A stretch of 64,000 nt of DNA from an uncultured Ruminococcus sp. (GTDB lineage Bacteria; Bacillota; Clostridia; Oscillospirales; Ruminococcaceae): contig CANQWA010000001.1 in assembly GCA_947627445.1 (NCBI GenBank), positions 62,001-126,000 on the forward strand, given 5' to 3'. The notes beneath the pieces are model-generated. The model made no database searches. It saw nothing but the letters and a program-made list of their open reading frames with translations, and had not been told where the DNA came from. Below are positions 53,151 through 62,723 of this stretch, piece by piece. Within the stretch, counting starts at the first letter, position 1, and each line of letters opens with the position of its first letter. The translations under genes were made by a program, and so were the position numbers.

Positions 53151-53780
53151 TCAGAAAGTTGTGTCAAAACTTGCCGGCTTTGAAGAATCATCTGTCAGAC
53201 GGGCTGTCAGCTCTGCCAGTTCCTGTTTCGTCATCATGGTATTCAGAATTTCTGTCAATGCCGACGCAGAAAGTAAATCCGGCAACCCAAGCTGTTTTTG
53301 CAGCTTTTTCCGCAGCGCCTTGCTGTCTGCACCGCCGGAAAGTCCGTATGCATACAAGTCTGCTTTTGTTATGGGGTCGGTTTGTGCCGATGCTTCTGTC
53401 TCATTGGCAAAGATACCGGCTTTGTCAAAGGCTTCCAGCAACCGTTTTTTGTCAATTCCCTCCACACCAAGCTTTCCCTCTGCCGAAGGCTTTTCCTTTC
53501 GCCGTTCTTTACCGTAAACATCCGGCGTGTAGACGTGATAGAGCGTTCCTTCCCGTACTGCGCCCTTGATATAATTGCGGATGCGAAAGCCTGCTGTGTC
53601 TGAATCCGTCAGAACAATGACGCCAGTGGCTTTTGCATAATAGCGGATCAGATTCAGCATTTCCTGATTTTTGAAAATGCCGAATCCATTGGTGACCAGG
53701 ATCACGGCATCCAGAATCGAAGAAAGCTTGATCTTGTCGTATTTTCCTTCTACAACAATCGCCTGTGCAACATGAATCAT
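53151..53780 (-). CDS. Toprim/DUF4093 protein, RNase M5-like
   Basis: Toprim-domain protein of 209 aa related to ribonuclease M5 (5S rRNA maturation), with a C-terminal DUF4093 region (about 130-190, ITKADLYAYGLSGGADSKALRKKL) typical of Clostridia. Toprim residues are the Glu in AIVVEGKYDK and the Asp pair in VLTDSDTAGFRI. ATG 53780 has GGAGGG and follows the holA stop by two bases. The true substrate is not shown by the sequence. Confidence 0.82.
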   Translation of the reverse strand: MIHVAQAIVVEGKYDKIKLSSILDAVILVTNGFGIFKNQEMLNLIRYYAKATGVIVLTDSDTAGFRIRNYIKGAVREGTLYHVYTPDVYGKERRKEKPSAEGKLGVEGIDKKRLLEAFDKAGIFANETEASAQTDPITKADLYAYGLSGGADSKALRKKLQKQLGLPDLLSASALTEILNTMMTKQELAELTARLTDDSSKPASFDTTF

Positions 53781-53782
53781 AG

Positions 53783-54826
53783 TTACCCTCCTGCAATGGC
53801 AAGCATCCGGACAATGGCAGTCTCCAACAAGATCCGTTCGTCTGTCTGCGTGGAGTTCAACTCCAGTTCCAGATCACGGAGAACACCAATACAGGCACGC
53901 AGCCGTTCCAGAGAAATACGGCGGCAGTCACGGAATGCATTCTGCACCACAAAATCAAAGGTGTACCCAAAATCCTTTTTCATGTCATCCGCTGTTTTTC
54001 CCCCACGGATCGCCGCTGCTGCACGGTACAGATCCATAAACGAAGAAGCAATGGCATGTACGATAAATGTGCGATTGGTACGCATGGTGTACAGCTTATC
54101 CAGTTCCTCCATGGCAGCTTTCGGACGCTGGGACACCACAGCCTTTGCCAGTTGAAAGGTCGTGGTCTCCAACTGAGGCGTAGTCACTTGATGCACAATC
54201 TCCTTTGTGATCCTTCCGCCCCCAGTATAGGCGCAAAGCTTTTCCAGCTCACTGCGAAGGATCAGGGTATTTCCCATACAAAGCCGCACCAGTTCCTCGG
54301 CACAATCCGGCGGGAAAGTACATCCTCGTTTTTCTGCCAATGCAGAAAGCTCCCGTGCCAGTTCCTTGGGTGTTCGTTGGGTAGCTTCACAGACTGTGCC
54401 GTGTCTGGCAATACAGTCGATCAGCTTTTTATTTTTTCCCTGCGGCGTTTTTTTGCCGTTTTTCGGATCAAATCCAGTAATATCAAAAATCAGCATCGTT
54501 GCACCTCCCACTTCTTCTATGAGAGTCAGCAGCCGTTTCAGATCATCTTCCCGGAGACTATCTGCGTTCAAATCATGCACCTGGATGCAGTTGTATTGGG
54601 AAAACATCGAAAACTGACGGGAAGCATCGATCAATGTATCCAACTCCAGTTTCTGTCCGTCAAATCTGGTCACTGCCATGTCTGCATTGCTGCCTGTTGC
54701 CTTTTTGATGAGGGCAGCAGTCAGTTGGCGCACTTGTACCAGATCAGCGCCGTAGATGTAATAGAGGTTGTCCAGATTCTTCTGCCGGATATTGGCGGCA
54801 AGGTTTTTCGGCGTGATAGCTGCCAT
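53783..54826 (-). CDS. holA: DNA polymerase III delta subunit
   Basis: Clamp-loader delta subunit that opens the sliding clamp; 347 aa. Recognised by NLYYIYGADLVQVRQLTAALIKK at the N-terminus, the DITGFDPKNGKKTPQGKNKKL-type region, LSALAEKRGC followed by a LVRLCMGNTLILRSELEKL segment, and the C-terminal ALLETAIVR-like LLETAIVRML. ATG 54826 has AGGAG. It commonly follows comEC in Firmicutes, as here with one lipoprotein gene between. Confidence 0.93.
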   Translation of the reverse strand: MAAITPKNLAANIRQKNLDNLYYIYGADLVQVRQLTAALIKKATGSNADMAVTRFDGQKLELDTLIDASRQFSMFSQYNCIQVHDLNADSLREDDLKRLLTLIEEVGGATMLIFDITGFDPKNGKKTPQGKNKKLIDCIARHGTVCEATQRTPKELARELSALAEKRGCTFPPDCAEELVRLCMGNTLILRSELEKLCAYTGGGRITKEIVHQVTTPQLETTTFQLAKAVVSQRPKAAMEELDKLYTMRTNRTFIVHAIASSFMDLYRAAAAIRGGKTADDMKKDFGYTFDFVVQNAFRDCRRISLERLRACIGVLRDLELELNSTQTDERILLETAIVRMLAIAGG

Positions 54827-54840
54827 GGCAATGCTCCTTT

Positions 54841-55554
54841 CTATAGACAGCTTGTAACAACAGATGATAAATCCGCCGTGTCATAGGCTCTTTGCAGTTG
54901 ATAAAGCTCTGCATCATAATCCACCGCTTCGTATTCCGGTCTGGTGAGAAAAAAATACTGTCTGATGGATTTCTCATATTCCTCTGCGGATGCCATGATG
55001 TGGATGCTGCAATTTGTACTGTACCACAGCAAGGAATACATCCCGATCTGGACATCCGGTTCTGCCAGTACTGGCATCTCTATTTTCTGCATTTTCTCTA
55101 CCGCATGCAGCGCATCCTCCAGTTCAGTCTTATCATCAACAAGAACGTCATATCTCGTCATATAGCTGTCTGCCCCTTCATGCAGGCGAATGGTCACACC
55201 GCATTCTCTGCTGATCTCCTCTATAGTTTCCATAAGATCCAGTGCGTATACGCTGCGGTAATTCTCCTTCACCGCCGGACAGCTGCCAAAAAGCTGTCGT
55301 GCACGATAGGCTATGGCTGTAAACTGCAACCCGTTTTCATCGGCAAAAACATACCCTCTTGCAGATTCCGCCTCATTGTCACAGAGCCACTCTGAAATCA
55401 GAGAATCGTCCTCCTCCACCAAGCTGAAATCCATGTCATATGCCATTTCCAGGTACTGCTCTATCGCATCTGCAGAGCGCATATCAGAAGCATCTGGATG
55501 AGAACAACCGCTGAACAGCAGTGCAATTATCCATACCATAGAAAACTTTTTCAT
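54841..55554 (-). CDS. Lipoprotein of unknown function
   Basis: Predicted lipoprotein of 237 aa. ATG 55554 (MKKFSMVWIIALLFSGCSH) gives a short signal peptide with lipobox LFSG-Cys17; AGGAGG precedes it. The mature part is acidic with no domain I recognise; it includes MYSLLWYSTNCSIHIMASAEE. It lies directly after comEC (the start sits 2 nt past the comEC stop) and 15 nt before holA. Confidence 0.75.
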   Translation of the reverse strand: MKKFSMVWIIALLFSGCSHPDASDMRSADAIEQYLEMAYDMDFSLVEEDDSLISEWLCDNEAESARGYVFADENGLQFTAIAYRARQLFGSCPAVKENYRSVYALDLMETIEEISRECGVTIRLHEGADSYMTRYDVLVDDKTELEDALHAVEKMQKIEMPVLAEPDVQIGMYSLLWYSTNCSIHIMASAEEYEKSIRQYFFLTRPEYEAVDYDAELYQLQRAYDTADLSSVVTSCL

Positions 55555-55555
55555 C

Positions 55556-57619
55556 TCAAGCCTCCTGTATGATCGTGATTTTCCCATCAGAAGTCACCCG
55601 AAGCTGGGTCACTTCCTCTTTCAGATATACACCCGCCGGAAGCGTCTCTTTACCCTTCCAGCTGCTGCAAATCACAGCGTTCCACTCGCCCTCTGGTATC
55701 TCCTTCATGGATGCGCCGATACAGAAATGGAGTGTTCCATAGGTAATCTTCAGCAGGTGGTTTTCCACTTCTGTGCGGTACAGAATATCTTCAATGACAA
55801 ATGCATCCGTCTGCACCAGCTTGTCAAAAGAAAACTTTGCCGATGCCGAAAGCGTACAGTTTTCCGGAACAGCCATCTCCTCCACAGAAATATACCGCAG
55901 TGCACTGCCGTATGCTTCAAAAAGATCATCGGCACGCCGTGTCAAACAGAGGGTATTGATCCGGCTGATACCGTGATCCTCCAGATAGGCGCTGACATAC
56001 GGAGCATTTCGGCGATATCCGGAAAGATCAATGACATCTGTTTTACCCTGAAAGGCAATCACCGCTGTCACAGCATCTCCCTGCCCCATCAGTGTCACTG
56101 TAAAGCTTTGATTCTCCTGCATCTGGTAAACTGTCTGTCCGCCGGTGAGGATACCAAAAGAGACTATCAGTGCCAATGCAACATGCCGAGGCTTCCGATA
56201 CACCAGAAAAATCAACAACACCACAGCAGCAAGAATGGCTGTCAGCACCGGAAGAAAATCCCATCCGGCAGGAAACATCACCGGAATCAGCTTTTCCAGT
56301 CCATGTGCCAATAACATGATCAGCTGATACAATAGCTTCAAAAGCAGGCCGATGGGCTTTGATATAAAAAATGCCCCTCCTGTGAGGAATATGCCCATTG
56401 CCAGCATTACCATCAGAGAACAGATGGGCACAAGGATCAGATTCGCCAAAGGCGAAGCCACAGAGACCTCTCGAAAATACACGAGCATCACAGGAAACAC
56501 ACAAACAGAAACACACAACAGTGAAGCCATAGTTTTGCACAGCCGTTGGAAAGGGTTCTTTTCCGGCATCGCCTTTGTCATCCAAGGTGCAAACACACCA
56601 ATACCAAATGTTCCCAGAAAAGAGAGTTGAAAGGAGACATTCTGTATCAGATAGGGGTTCCGGATCGTCAGCAGGATGCCTGCAAAGCAGAGGGAGGTCA
56701 GGGTGTCGCCCTTTCGGTAAAACAGCGGTGCGCTCTGTGCCAGCAGAAACATCAACCCTGCACGCAGGATCGAGACTGGCATCTCTACCATAGCCGCATA
56801 CAAAAGCAAAAGCACTGTCAAAGCAAGAAATCTGCTCCGTCTTCCCATATGAAGCAGCCGGGACAGCCACGTCCATATGGCGCAGATCAATACCACATGC
56901 AGACCGGAAATGACGACCACATGCCGGATGCCGCTTCGTGTGAAAACAGCCTCGGTTTCTTCTGACAATGTGTCTTTCGTTCCCAGCAGCATGGCACTGG
57001 TCAATCCTCCGGCTTCTTCTCCGGCATATGTCTGTATTTTTTGTGAGATATACATCCGGTATGCCCGAAGTTTTCGGAGCAAAATCCAGCGGTCTGCCGG
57101 AATACAGCGTGCCGTTGCATCCTCATCTGCTTCCAGAAAAATGGACTGAGAGCCATAATAGGCTTTGCCGTTCCATAAAAAATTCTCTTCCGGCTGGGAA
57201 AAGGTTCCGGTAACCTCCATGTCATCCCCCAGATGTGCACCCAGAGAGTCTCCGTAAAATAATACCTTTCCTGTAATTCCATCAGAAAAGCTTCCCTGCA
57301 TCTGATACTGCGCAAAGCCGCTGTCATATTCCCGCAATGCCACAACACGCCCGACAAACACTTCCGGCACACCGGTATGCGCCATGACAGGATTGTAGAC
57401 ATGCTGTGTATACAAGAAGACCATACCCACTGACATGAAAAAGGGAATTGCGGTAACGATCAGTTGTCTTGTGCTGATCCGCCGTAATAGACGGAATGCT
57501 CCCAGCAGCAATAAAGCCGCCGGAAGCAGACACATCGTCACAGAGCTTGAAAAGGAGGTCGAGAGCCACAGCCCCATGAGCCATGGAATTCCCACCCATG
57601 CCATCTTCCGCTGCATCAT
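55556..57619 (-). CDS. comEC: ComEC/Rec2-like membrane protein with degenerate C-terminal domain
   Basis: DNA-uptake channel family, 687 aa. N-terminal helices and an OB-like DUF4131 region (about 60-190) precede the Competence domain (about 205-480) with SGIRHVVVISGLHV and the AMVEMPVSILRAGLMFLLAQ segment. The C-terminal metallo-beta-lactamase-like part (about 511-687) is short: the DVGQGDS motif reads LMGQGDA, the HxHxDH motif reads TRRADD (about 560-565). The nuclease-like metal site is therefore lost. The membrane channel is intact. Other competence genes are not in the window. Confidence 0.9.
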   Translation of the reverse strand: MMQRKMAWVGIPWLMGLWLSTSFSSSVTMCLLPAALLLLGAFRLLRRISTRQLIVTAIPFFMSVGMVFLYTQHVYNPVMAHTGVPEVFVGRVVALREYDSGFAQYQMQGSFSDGITGKVLFYGDSLGAHLGDDMEVTGTFSQPEENFLWNGKAYYGSQSIFLEADEDATARCIPADRWILLRKLRAYRMYISQKIQTYAGEEAGGLTSAMLLGTKDTLSEETEAVFTRSGIRHVVVISGLHVVLICAIWTWLSRLLHMGRRSRFLALTVLLLLYAAMVEMPVSILRAGLMFLLAQSAPLFYRKGDTLTSLCFAGILLTIRNPYLIQNVSFQLSFLGTFGIGVFAPWMTKAMPEKNPFQRLCKTMASLLCVSVCVFPVMLVYFREVSVASPLANLILVPICSLMVMLAMGIFLTGGAFFISKPIGLLLKLLYQLIMLLAHGLEKLIPVMFPAGWDFLPVLTAILAAVVLLIFLVYRKPRHVALALIVSFGILTGGQTVYQMQENQSFTVTLMGQGDAVTAVIAFQGKTDVIDLSGYRRNAPYVSAYLEDHGISRINTLCLTRRADDLFEAYGSALRYISVEEMAVPENCTLSASAKFSFDKLVQTDAFVIEDILYRTEVENHLLKITYGTLHFCIGASMKEIPEGEWNAVICSSWKGKETLPAGVYLKEEVTQLRVTSDGKITIIQEA

Positions 57620-57629
57620 GGGTCAACTC

Positions 57630-58172
57630 TCAATCCTTAAAAAACAACGGCAGCTTTTCCAGAAAAATGATATCTTTTCGGTCGGCAGCATCGCCCTCTG
57701 CCAGAGGTGCAGCATTGCCCACAATGTCAGCACCTGCTGCATCGGCAAGCTGCTGCAATGCCCGAAGGGATTCTCCTGTGCTGATCACATCATCCACGAT
57801 CAGAACACGCTTGCCTTTCAGCCATGCCGCCTTATCCCCGTCCAGGTAAAGAGTCTGAATTGATGCCGTGGTAATGGATTTCACCTGTACAGAAATGGCG
57901 TTTGTCATATAGCCCTTGACCGATTTTCGTGCCACAACATAAGGCACTTTCATCTGCCGGGACATCTCATATGCCAGCGGAATACCCTTGGACTCCGCTG
58001 TGAGAATATAGTCACATGCCGGAACAAGAGCCATCAGTTCCCGTGCGCAGGCTTCGGTCAGTTCTACGTCCGAAAACATGACAAATGCCGCAATATCCAG
58101 CTTATCGCTGATAGGACAAATCTTCAACTGCCTTGTCAAACCGGCAATGTGCAGGGTATAAAACTGGGACAT
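57630..58172 (-). CDS. apt: Adenine phosphoribosyltransferase-like protein
   Basis: Purine salvage PRTase of 180 aa, of the type annotated Apt in Clostridia. The PRPP-binding loop is VLIVDDVISTGES; AESKGIPLAYEMSRQMKVPYVVARK is the base-side region. Xanthine PRTase is an alternative. It precedes comEC by 10 nt and follows the HIT gene. Confidence 0.85.
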   Translation of the reverse strand: MSQFYTLHIAGLTRQLKICPISDKLDIAAFVMFSDVELTEACARELMALVPACDYILTAESKGIPLAYEMSRQMKVPYVVARKSVKGYMTNAISVQVKSITTASIQTLYLDGDKAAWLKGKRVLIVDDVISTGESLRALQQLADAAGADIVGNAAPLAEGDAADRKDIIFLEKLPLFFKD

Positions 58173-58182
58173 AGGCTGCTCC

Positions 58183-58545
58183 TTACTCTTCTATCGGCTG
58201 AATGGCATCAGCGCCCCAGCCCATCTTTATGCCTGCCAGCAGATGGAAATGCAGATGAAACACGGTCTGTCCTGCATTTTTACCGCAGTTTGTCACAACA
58301 CGATAACCGTCCTTCAATCCCTCATTCTCTGCGATTTTAGCAGCCACTTCAAAGATATGCCCTACCACAGCGGAATTCTCCGAGGTGATCTTTGCAGCAC
58401 AGCAGATATGTGCCTTGGGAATCAGCAAATAATGGATGGGCGCAATGGGGTTGATGTCCTTGAACACATAAACGGTTTCGTCCTCGTATACCTTTGTGCT
58501 GGGAATCTCTCCCGCAGCAATTTTACAAAACAAACAATCCTCCAT
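58183..58545 (-). CDS. HIT family protein (Hint/HinT-like)
   Basis: Small nucleotide hydrolase (120 aa) of the HINT branch, acting on AMP-lysine or related phosphoramidates. It has the zinc-type CLFCKIAAGEIPS start and the histidine triad HLHFHLL near residue 98. ATG 58545 has AGGAGG. It starts 5 nt after the alaS stop. Confidence 0.93.
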   Translation of the reverse strand: MEDCLFCKIAAGEIPSTKVYEDETVYVFKDINPIAPIHYLLIPKAHICCAAKITSENSAVVGHIFEVAAKIAENEGLKDGYRVVTNCGKNAGQTVFHLHFHLLAGIKMGWGADAIQPIEE

Positions 58546-58549
58546 GTTA

Positions 58550-61192
58550 TCAGTCCTCCTTGAGAAATTCGGCGGCAATGCTGTCCAATGCCATCAGTGC
58601 TTCGTCTACCATATATGTTTTTCCGATACCAGCCATTGAGCTGTCCGGCTTTCCACCGCCTTTGCCGCCGGTGATGGCAGCAATCCGCTGTACAATCTTT
58701 CCAGCGTGTGCGCCTTTTTCCCGGGCTGCGGCGGAACAGCTGCAAAGCAGGCTGCCCTTCTCACCTGTCACGCTTGCCAGAACAGCGATCACAGGCTCGT
58801 TCATCGCTTTAATTGTGTCGCCCATCTGACGGAGCAACTGGGGGCTTATACTGCTAAGCATAGCAGAAACCATCTTGACACCGGCGATCTCCTTGGCATT
58901 GTCAAAAATCGCTGCCATTTTAGCATCGGAGATCTTCTGATTCAGTGCTTCGATCTGGCGATCCTTTTCCTTATTGTCTGCCACGAGAGAAGCACAGTGC
59001 GCTGCCAGATCGCGAAAGCTGCCCAGCTTCATTACCTTTGCGGCATCTGTCATGATCTGCTCGTAGGAAGCCAGTTGTTCCAGAACGCCTGTGCCTGTGA
59101 CTGCCTCAATACGGCGCACACCAGAAGCCACCGAGCTTTCTGAAAGAATGCGGAACAGACCCAGCTTTGCGGTATTGTCTACATGAGTACCGCCGCAAAA
59201 TTCCACAGAATAATCCTCTGCACTGACAACACGGACGATATCGCCGTATTTTTCACCAAACAGTGCCATTGCACCAATCTTACGTGCCTCTGCAATAGGA
59301 AGCTCCTGTGTCACAACAGGGATGGCATCCATGATCTTATCGTTGACCATGGCTTCTACTGCTTTGATCTCCTCAGCTGTCATAGCGGCAAAATGCGTAA
59401 AGTCAAACCGGCAGCGAGTATCCGAAACCAGCTGACCTGCCTGATGGACATGATCGCCCAGAACCACACGCAGTGCTGCCTGAAGCAGGTGTGCAGCGGT
59501 GTGATTGCGCATGATCTTTGCCCGCTTTTCTGCATCTACCTTGGCAGAAACCTTGTCGCCTACATGAAGCGCCCCCTCTACAATAGAGCCGATGTGCAGA
59601 TAGTGACCGTCCTCGGTCTTGCTGGTAGTTTCCACAGCAAAGGTGCTTTCCGGCGTAGAAATCATGCCGGAATCGCCGATCTGACCGCCGCTTTCTGCAT
59701 AGAACGGTGTTTTGTTCAGAAGCAGAATGACGTCTTCACCTTCTGCAGCAGCATCTACGAGCTGTCCGTCACGGCAAATGGCAACGATCTCTGCTTCTTC
59801 TTTCAGAGAAGTATAGCCTGTGAATTTCGTTACCTGGGCATCGATCTGAATGCCACCGTCTGCCCAGGAAGAACCAACCTTACTCATACGGTCAGCACGG
59901 GCACGGCTGCGCTGTTCATTGACAAGCTCTGTAAAACGTGTTCGATCTACTGTATATCCCTGCTCCGCAGCAATTTCCTCTGTCAGATCAATGGGGAAGC
60001 CATAGGTATCGCTGAGCTTGAATGCATCCTCACCGGAAACCACACTGCTGCCATTGGCCTTCCGCTGTTCCAGAATGCCCATCAACATATCAAATCCCTT
60101 ATCCACCGTCTTGGCAAAGGTCTTTTCCTCTTCTTCTATGATCCTACAGATATAAGCTTTCTTTTCTTTCAGTTCCGGATAAGCTGAGACATTCTCCTGA
60201 ATGACTGTTTCTGCAACCTCAAACAAGAAGGGCTTTTCAATACCGATCAATCTGCCATAGCGTGCTGCACGCCGGAGCAGGCGGCGAAGCACATAGCCTC
60301 TTCCGGCATTGGAAGGCATCACACCGTCACTGATCATAAAGGTACTGCTGCGGATATGATCTGTGATCACACGCAGTGCCACATCCGTTTTCTCATCATC
60401 ATTGTATGTCACATGGGCAATACGGCAGACATGCTTCATGATGTTCTGTATGGTATCCACTTCAAACAGATTATCCACACCCTGCATCACACATGCAAGA
60501 CGCTCCAGTCCCATACCGGTATCAATGTTCTTGTGCTCCATCTCGGTATAATTGCCGTTGCCGTCACTATCAAACTGGCTGAATACCAGATTCCAGACTT
60601 CTACATAACGGTCGCAGTCACAGCCCACCTTACAATCCGGTTTGCCGCAGCCCTTTTCTGCTCCACGGTCGAAATAGATCTCCGAGCAGGGACCGCAGGG
60701 ACCGGAACCGTGCTCCCAGAAATTGTCCTCTCTGCCCAGACGTACCATATGATCGGCTGCGATACCGATCTCCTTTGTCCACAGATCGTATGCTTCGTCA
60801 TCGTTTTCAAAAACAGAAACATAAAGCTTGTCTGCCGGCATTTCCAGCACGCTGGTAAAAAACTCCCAAGCCCACTGAATGGCTTCAATCTTAAAGTAAT
60901 CCCCGAAGGAGAAATTTCCCAGCATTTCAAAGAATGTGCCGTGCCGTGCTGTCTGACCCACACGTTCAATATCCGGTGTACGGATGCACTTCTGACAGGT
61001 GGTTACTCGTGTATTAGGGGGAACTGCCTGTCCGAGGAAGTACTTTTTCAGCGGTGCCATGCCTGAGTTGATAAGAAGCAGACTCTTGTCCCCTTGGGGA
61101 ACGAGAGAAAAGCTGGGAAGCCGGGTGTGCTTCTTACTCTCAAAGAATGACAGATATTTTTCTCTTAATTCATTTACGCCTTGCCACTTCAT
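58550..61192 (-). CDS. alaS: Alanyl-tRNA synthetase
   Basis: Charges tRNA-Ala and edits mischarged Ser/Gly; 880 aa, complete. Order: catalytic domain (about 1-240, PSFSLVPQGDKSLLLINSGMAPLKK), tRNA-recognition domain, editing domain with NHTAAHLL and CGGTHV, and DHHA1-like C-terminal domain (about 740-880). AAGGAG lies 12 nt upstream of ATG 61192. Head of a ten-gene operon running to the PHP gene. A hairpin ending in TTTTCTATTTT lies between promoter and start. Confidence 0.97.
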   Translation of the reverse strand: MKWQGVNELREKYLSFFESKKHTRLPSFSLVPQGDKSLLLINSGMAPLKKYFLGQAVPPNTRVTTCQKCIRTPDIERVGQTARHGTFFEMLGNFSFGDYFKIEAIQWAWEFFTSVLEMPADKLYVSVFENDDEAYDLWTKEIGIAADHMVRLGREDNFWEHGSGPCGPCSEIYFDRGAEKGCGKPDCKVGCDCDRYVEVWNLVFSQFDSDGNGNYTEMEHKNIDTGMGLERLACVMQGVDNLFEVDTIQNIMKHVCRIAHVTYNDDEKTDVALRVITDHIRSSTFMISDGVMPSNAGRGYVLRRLLRRAARYGRLIGIEKPFLFEVAETVIQENVSAYPELKEKKAYICRIIEEEEKTFAKTVDKGFDMLMGILEQRKANGSSVVSGEDAFKLSDTYGFPIDLTEEIAAEQGYTVDRTRFTELVNEQRSRARADRMSKVGSSWADGGIQIDAQVTKFTGYTSLKEEAEIVAICRDGQLVDAAAEGEDVILLLNKTPFYAESGGQIGDSGMISTPESTFAVETTSKTEDGHYLHIGSIVEGALHVGDKVSAKVDAEKRAKIMRNHTAAHLLQAALRVVLGDHVHQAGQLVSDTRCRFDFTHFAAMTAEEIKAVEAMVNDKIMDAIPVVTQELPIAEARKIGAMALFGEKYGDIVRVVSAEDYSVEFCGGTHVDNTAKLGLFRILSESSVASGVRRIEAVTGTGVLEQLASYEQIMTDAAKVMKLGSFRDLAAHCASLVADNKEKDRQIEALNQKISDAKMAAIFDNAKEIAGVKMVSAMLSSISPQLLRQMGDTIKAMNEPVIAVLASVTGEKGSLLCSCSAAAREKGAHAGKIVQRIAAITGGKGGGKPDSSMAGIGKTYMVDEALMALDSIAAEFLKED

Positions 61193-61216
61193 GGATGCAA
61201 AATCTCCTTTGATGTA

Positions 61217-61258
61217 AAATAGAAAAGACCTGCGCCGCCAGATGGGACGAAGGTCTCT
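61217..61258 (-). promoter_or_regulatory. Candidate attenuator in the alaS leader
   Basis: On the minus strand AGAGACCT...AGGTCT is followed by TTTCTATTTT just before the ribosome-binding site. Upstream leader segments (around 61270-61320) can form alternative stems. The T-box consensus was not found, so any control would be of another kind. Confidence 0.5.
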
Positions 61259-61342
61259 GTTTGTATTCTGATCCTTGTCCGAAACTGATCGGAAATAAAG
61301 CCTGTATGCACAGGATCTGGAATCCGAACACGCTCTTAGAAC

Positions 61343-61371
61343 ATTATATCAGCTTTTCAGAAAATTGTCAA
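61343..61371 (-). promoter_or_regulatory. Promoter of the alaS operon
   Basis: Minus strand TTGACA (61371-61366), 17 nt, TATAAT (61348-61343); leader about 145 nt. Confidence 0.88.
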
Positions 61372-61464
61372 GGCAAACCCGCACAAAGATTGCATACAAG
61401 ATATGCAGAAATATGCAAGCAGATTGTGCACAAAGTCATCAGGCAGTTTTTGTGCTGTGTTGCC

Positions 61465-62616
61465 TCATGCATTTTCGCTGTTCCGCTTTTCCAGCAGAAG
61501 CTTGATCTTTGCATTGGGATCGATCACATTGCCAATAGAAACGTCATGATTTAATGCGGCAATAAAATAGGAGATATACTTGGAGCAATCCACCTCGTGG
61601 AACCATTTTCTGGACAGCAGTTCCTCAGAACGATAGGTCAGATTCGTGCTGAACACTGCATCTATGTAGCCGTCCTCATTGGCTTTGTCGAACTTTTTCA
61701 GGCCATTGACAAACAAGCCATAGGTAGCAAAACAGAACACACGACGTGCCTTCCGCTCCTTCAGTGCATAGGCGATATCCAGCATAGAGTCACCGGAGGA
61801 AATAATATCGTCGGCAATAAATACATCCTTGCCCTCGACAGAATTGCCCAGATACTCATGTGCGACAATGGGATTTCTGCCGTTGACAATTCTCGCATAA
61901 TCACGGCGCTTGTAGAACATACCCATAGGCACGCCCAGCATGGAAGCATAAAACATATTCCGATTCAGCGCACCCTCGTCCGGGCTGATGACCATAAACT
62001 CATCCGGTGTGGTTTTCAGGTGGTCCACTGTTTCAAACATGGTTTTCAGCACCTGATAAGAAGGCATCACATTGTCAAATCCCATCAAAGGAATCGCATT
62101 TTGTACACGGGGGTCATGCGCATCCACTGTAACAATATTGGAAACGCCCATGCGCTCCAACTCCTGTAATGCACAGGCACAGTCCAGAGATTCCCGATAG
62201 CTCCGGCGGTGCTGACGGCTGCCATAGAGAATCGGCATAATGATATTGATGCGGTGCGCCTTGCCGCTTGCCGCCTGGATAATACGCTTGAGATCCTGAT
62301 AATGGTCATCCGGGGACATGCAGTTCATTGTTTCAAACATCTGATACTTTATGCTGTAATTGCCCACATCTATAATGATAAACAGATCTTTACCGCGGAT
62401 CGTAGACTTGATCAGGCCCTTTCCATCACCGGAAGAAAACCGGGGGCATTCGCATTCGATCAGAAACGTGTCCACATCATAACCGCCTTTATGTGCCCAT
62501 TCCACCAGATAATGGTCGATTTTTTCGCCCAACTCTTTTGCACCATCCATGGCGATCAGTCCTAACGGTGCAACGTTAGTTTCATGATTGAACAAAATGT
62601 CTGATGTTGATACCAT
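61465..62616 (-). CDS. prs: Ribose-phosphate pyrophosphokinase (long clostridial form)
   Basis: PRPP synthetase, making the ribosyl donor for nucleotides, His and Trp; 383 aa, longer than the usual 315 aa, as in a clostridial subgroup. Motifs are GSRQHRRSYRESL, the Mg/PRPP region NIVTVDAHDPRVQ, FMVISPDEGALNR, and the PRPP-binding loop VFIADDIISSGDS. ATG 62616 has AGAGGT 7 nt upstream. It lies 107 nt after ppa on the same strand. Confidence 0.94.
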   Translation of the reverse strand: MVSTSDILFNHETNVAPLGLIAMDGAKELGEKIDHYLVEWAHKGGYDVDTFLIECECPRFSSGDGKGLIKSTIRGKDLFIIIDVGNYSIKYQMFETMNCMSPDDHYQDLKRIIQAASGKAHRINIIMPILYGSRQHRRSYRESLDCACALQELERMGVSNIVTVDAHDPRVQNAIPLMGFDNVMPSYQVLKTMFETVDHLKTTPDEFMVISPDEGALNRNMFYASMLGVPMGMFYKRRDYARIVNGRNPIVAHEYLGNSVEGKDVFIADDIISSGDSMLDIAYALKERKARRVFCFATYGLFVNGLKKFDKANEDGYIDAVFSTNLTYRSEELLSRKWFHEVDCSKYISYFIAALNHDVSIGNVIDPNAKIKLLLEKRNSENA

Positions 62617-62723
62617 ATTTCATACCTCTTTCTATCTTGCGACATTCCGCCGCAAATTCACCCTTTTTTGCGAATCCGCTTCAAGGCTTGTCCACGCAGG
62701 AATAAGCTCTGAGGCAAAGATTC

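Noticed and set aside
61217..61340. T-box riboswitch upstream of alaS
   Set aside because: The conserved AGGGTGGNACCGCG-type antiterminator is not present on the transcribed strand.
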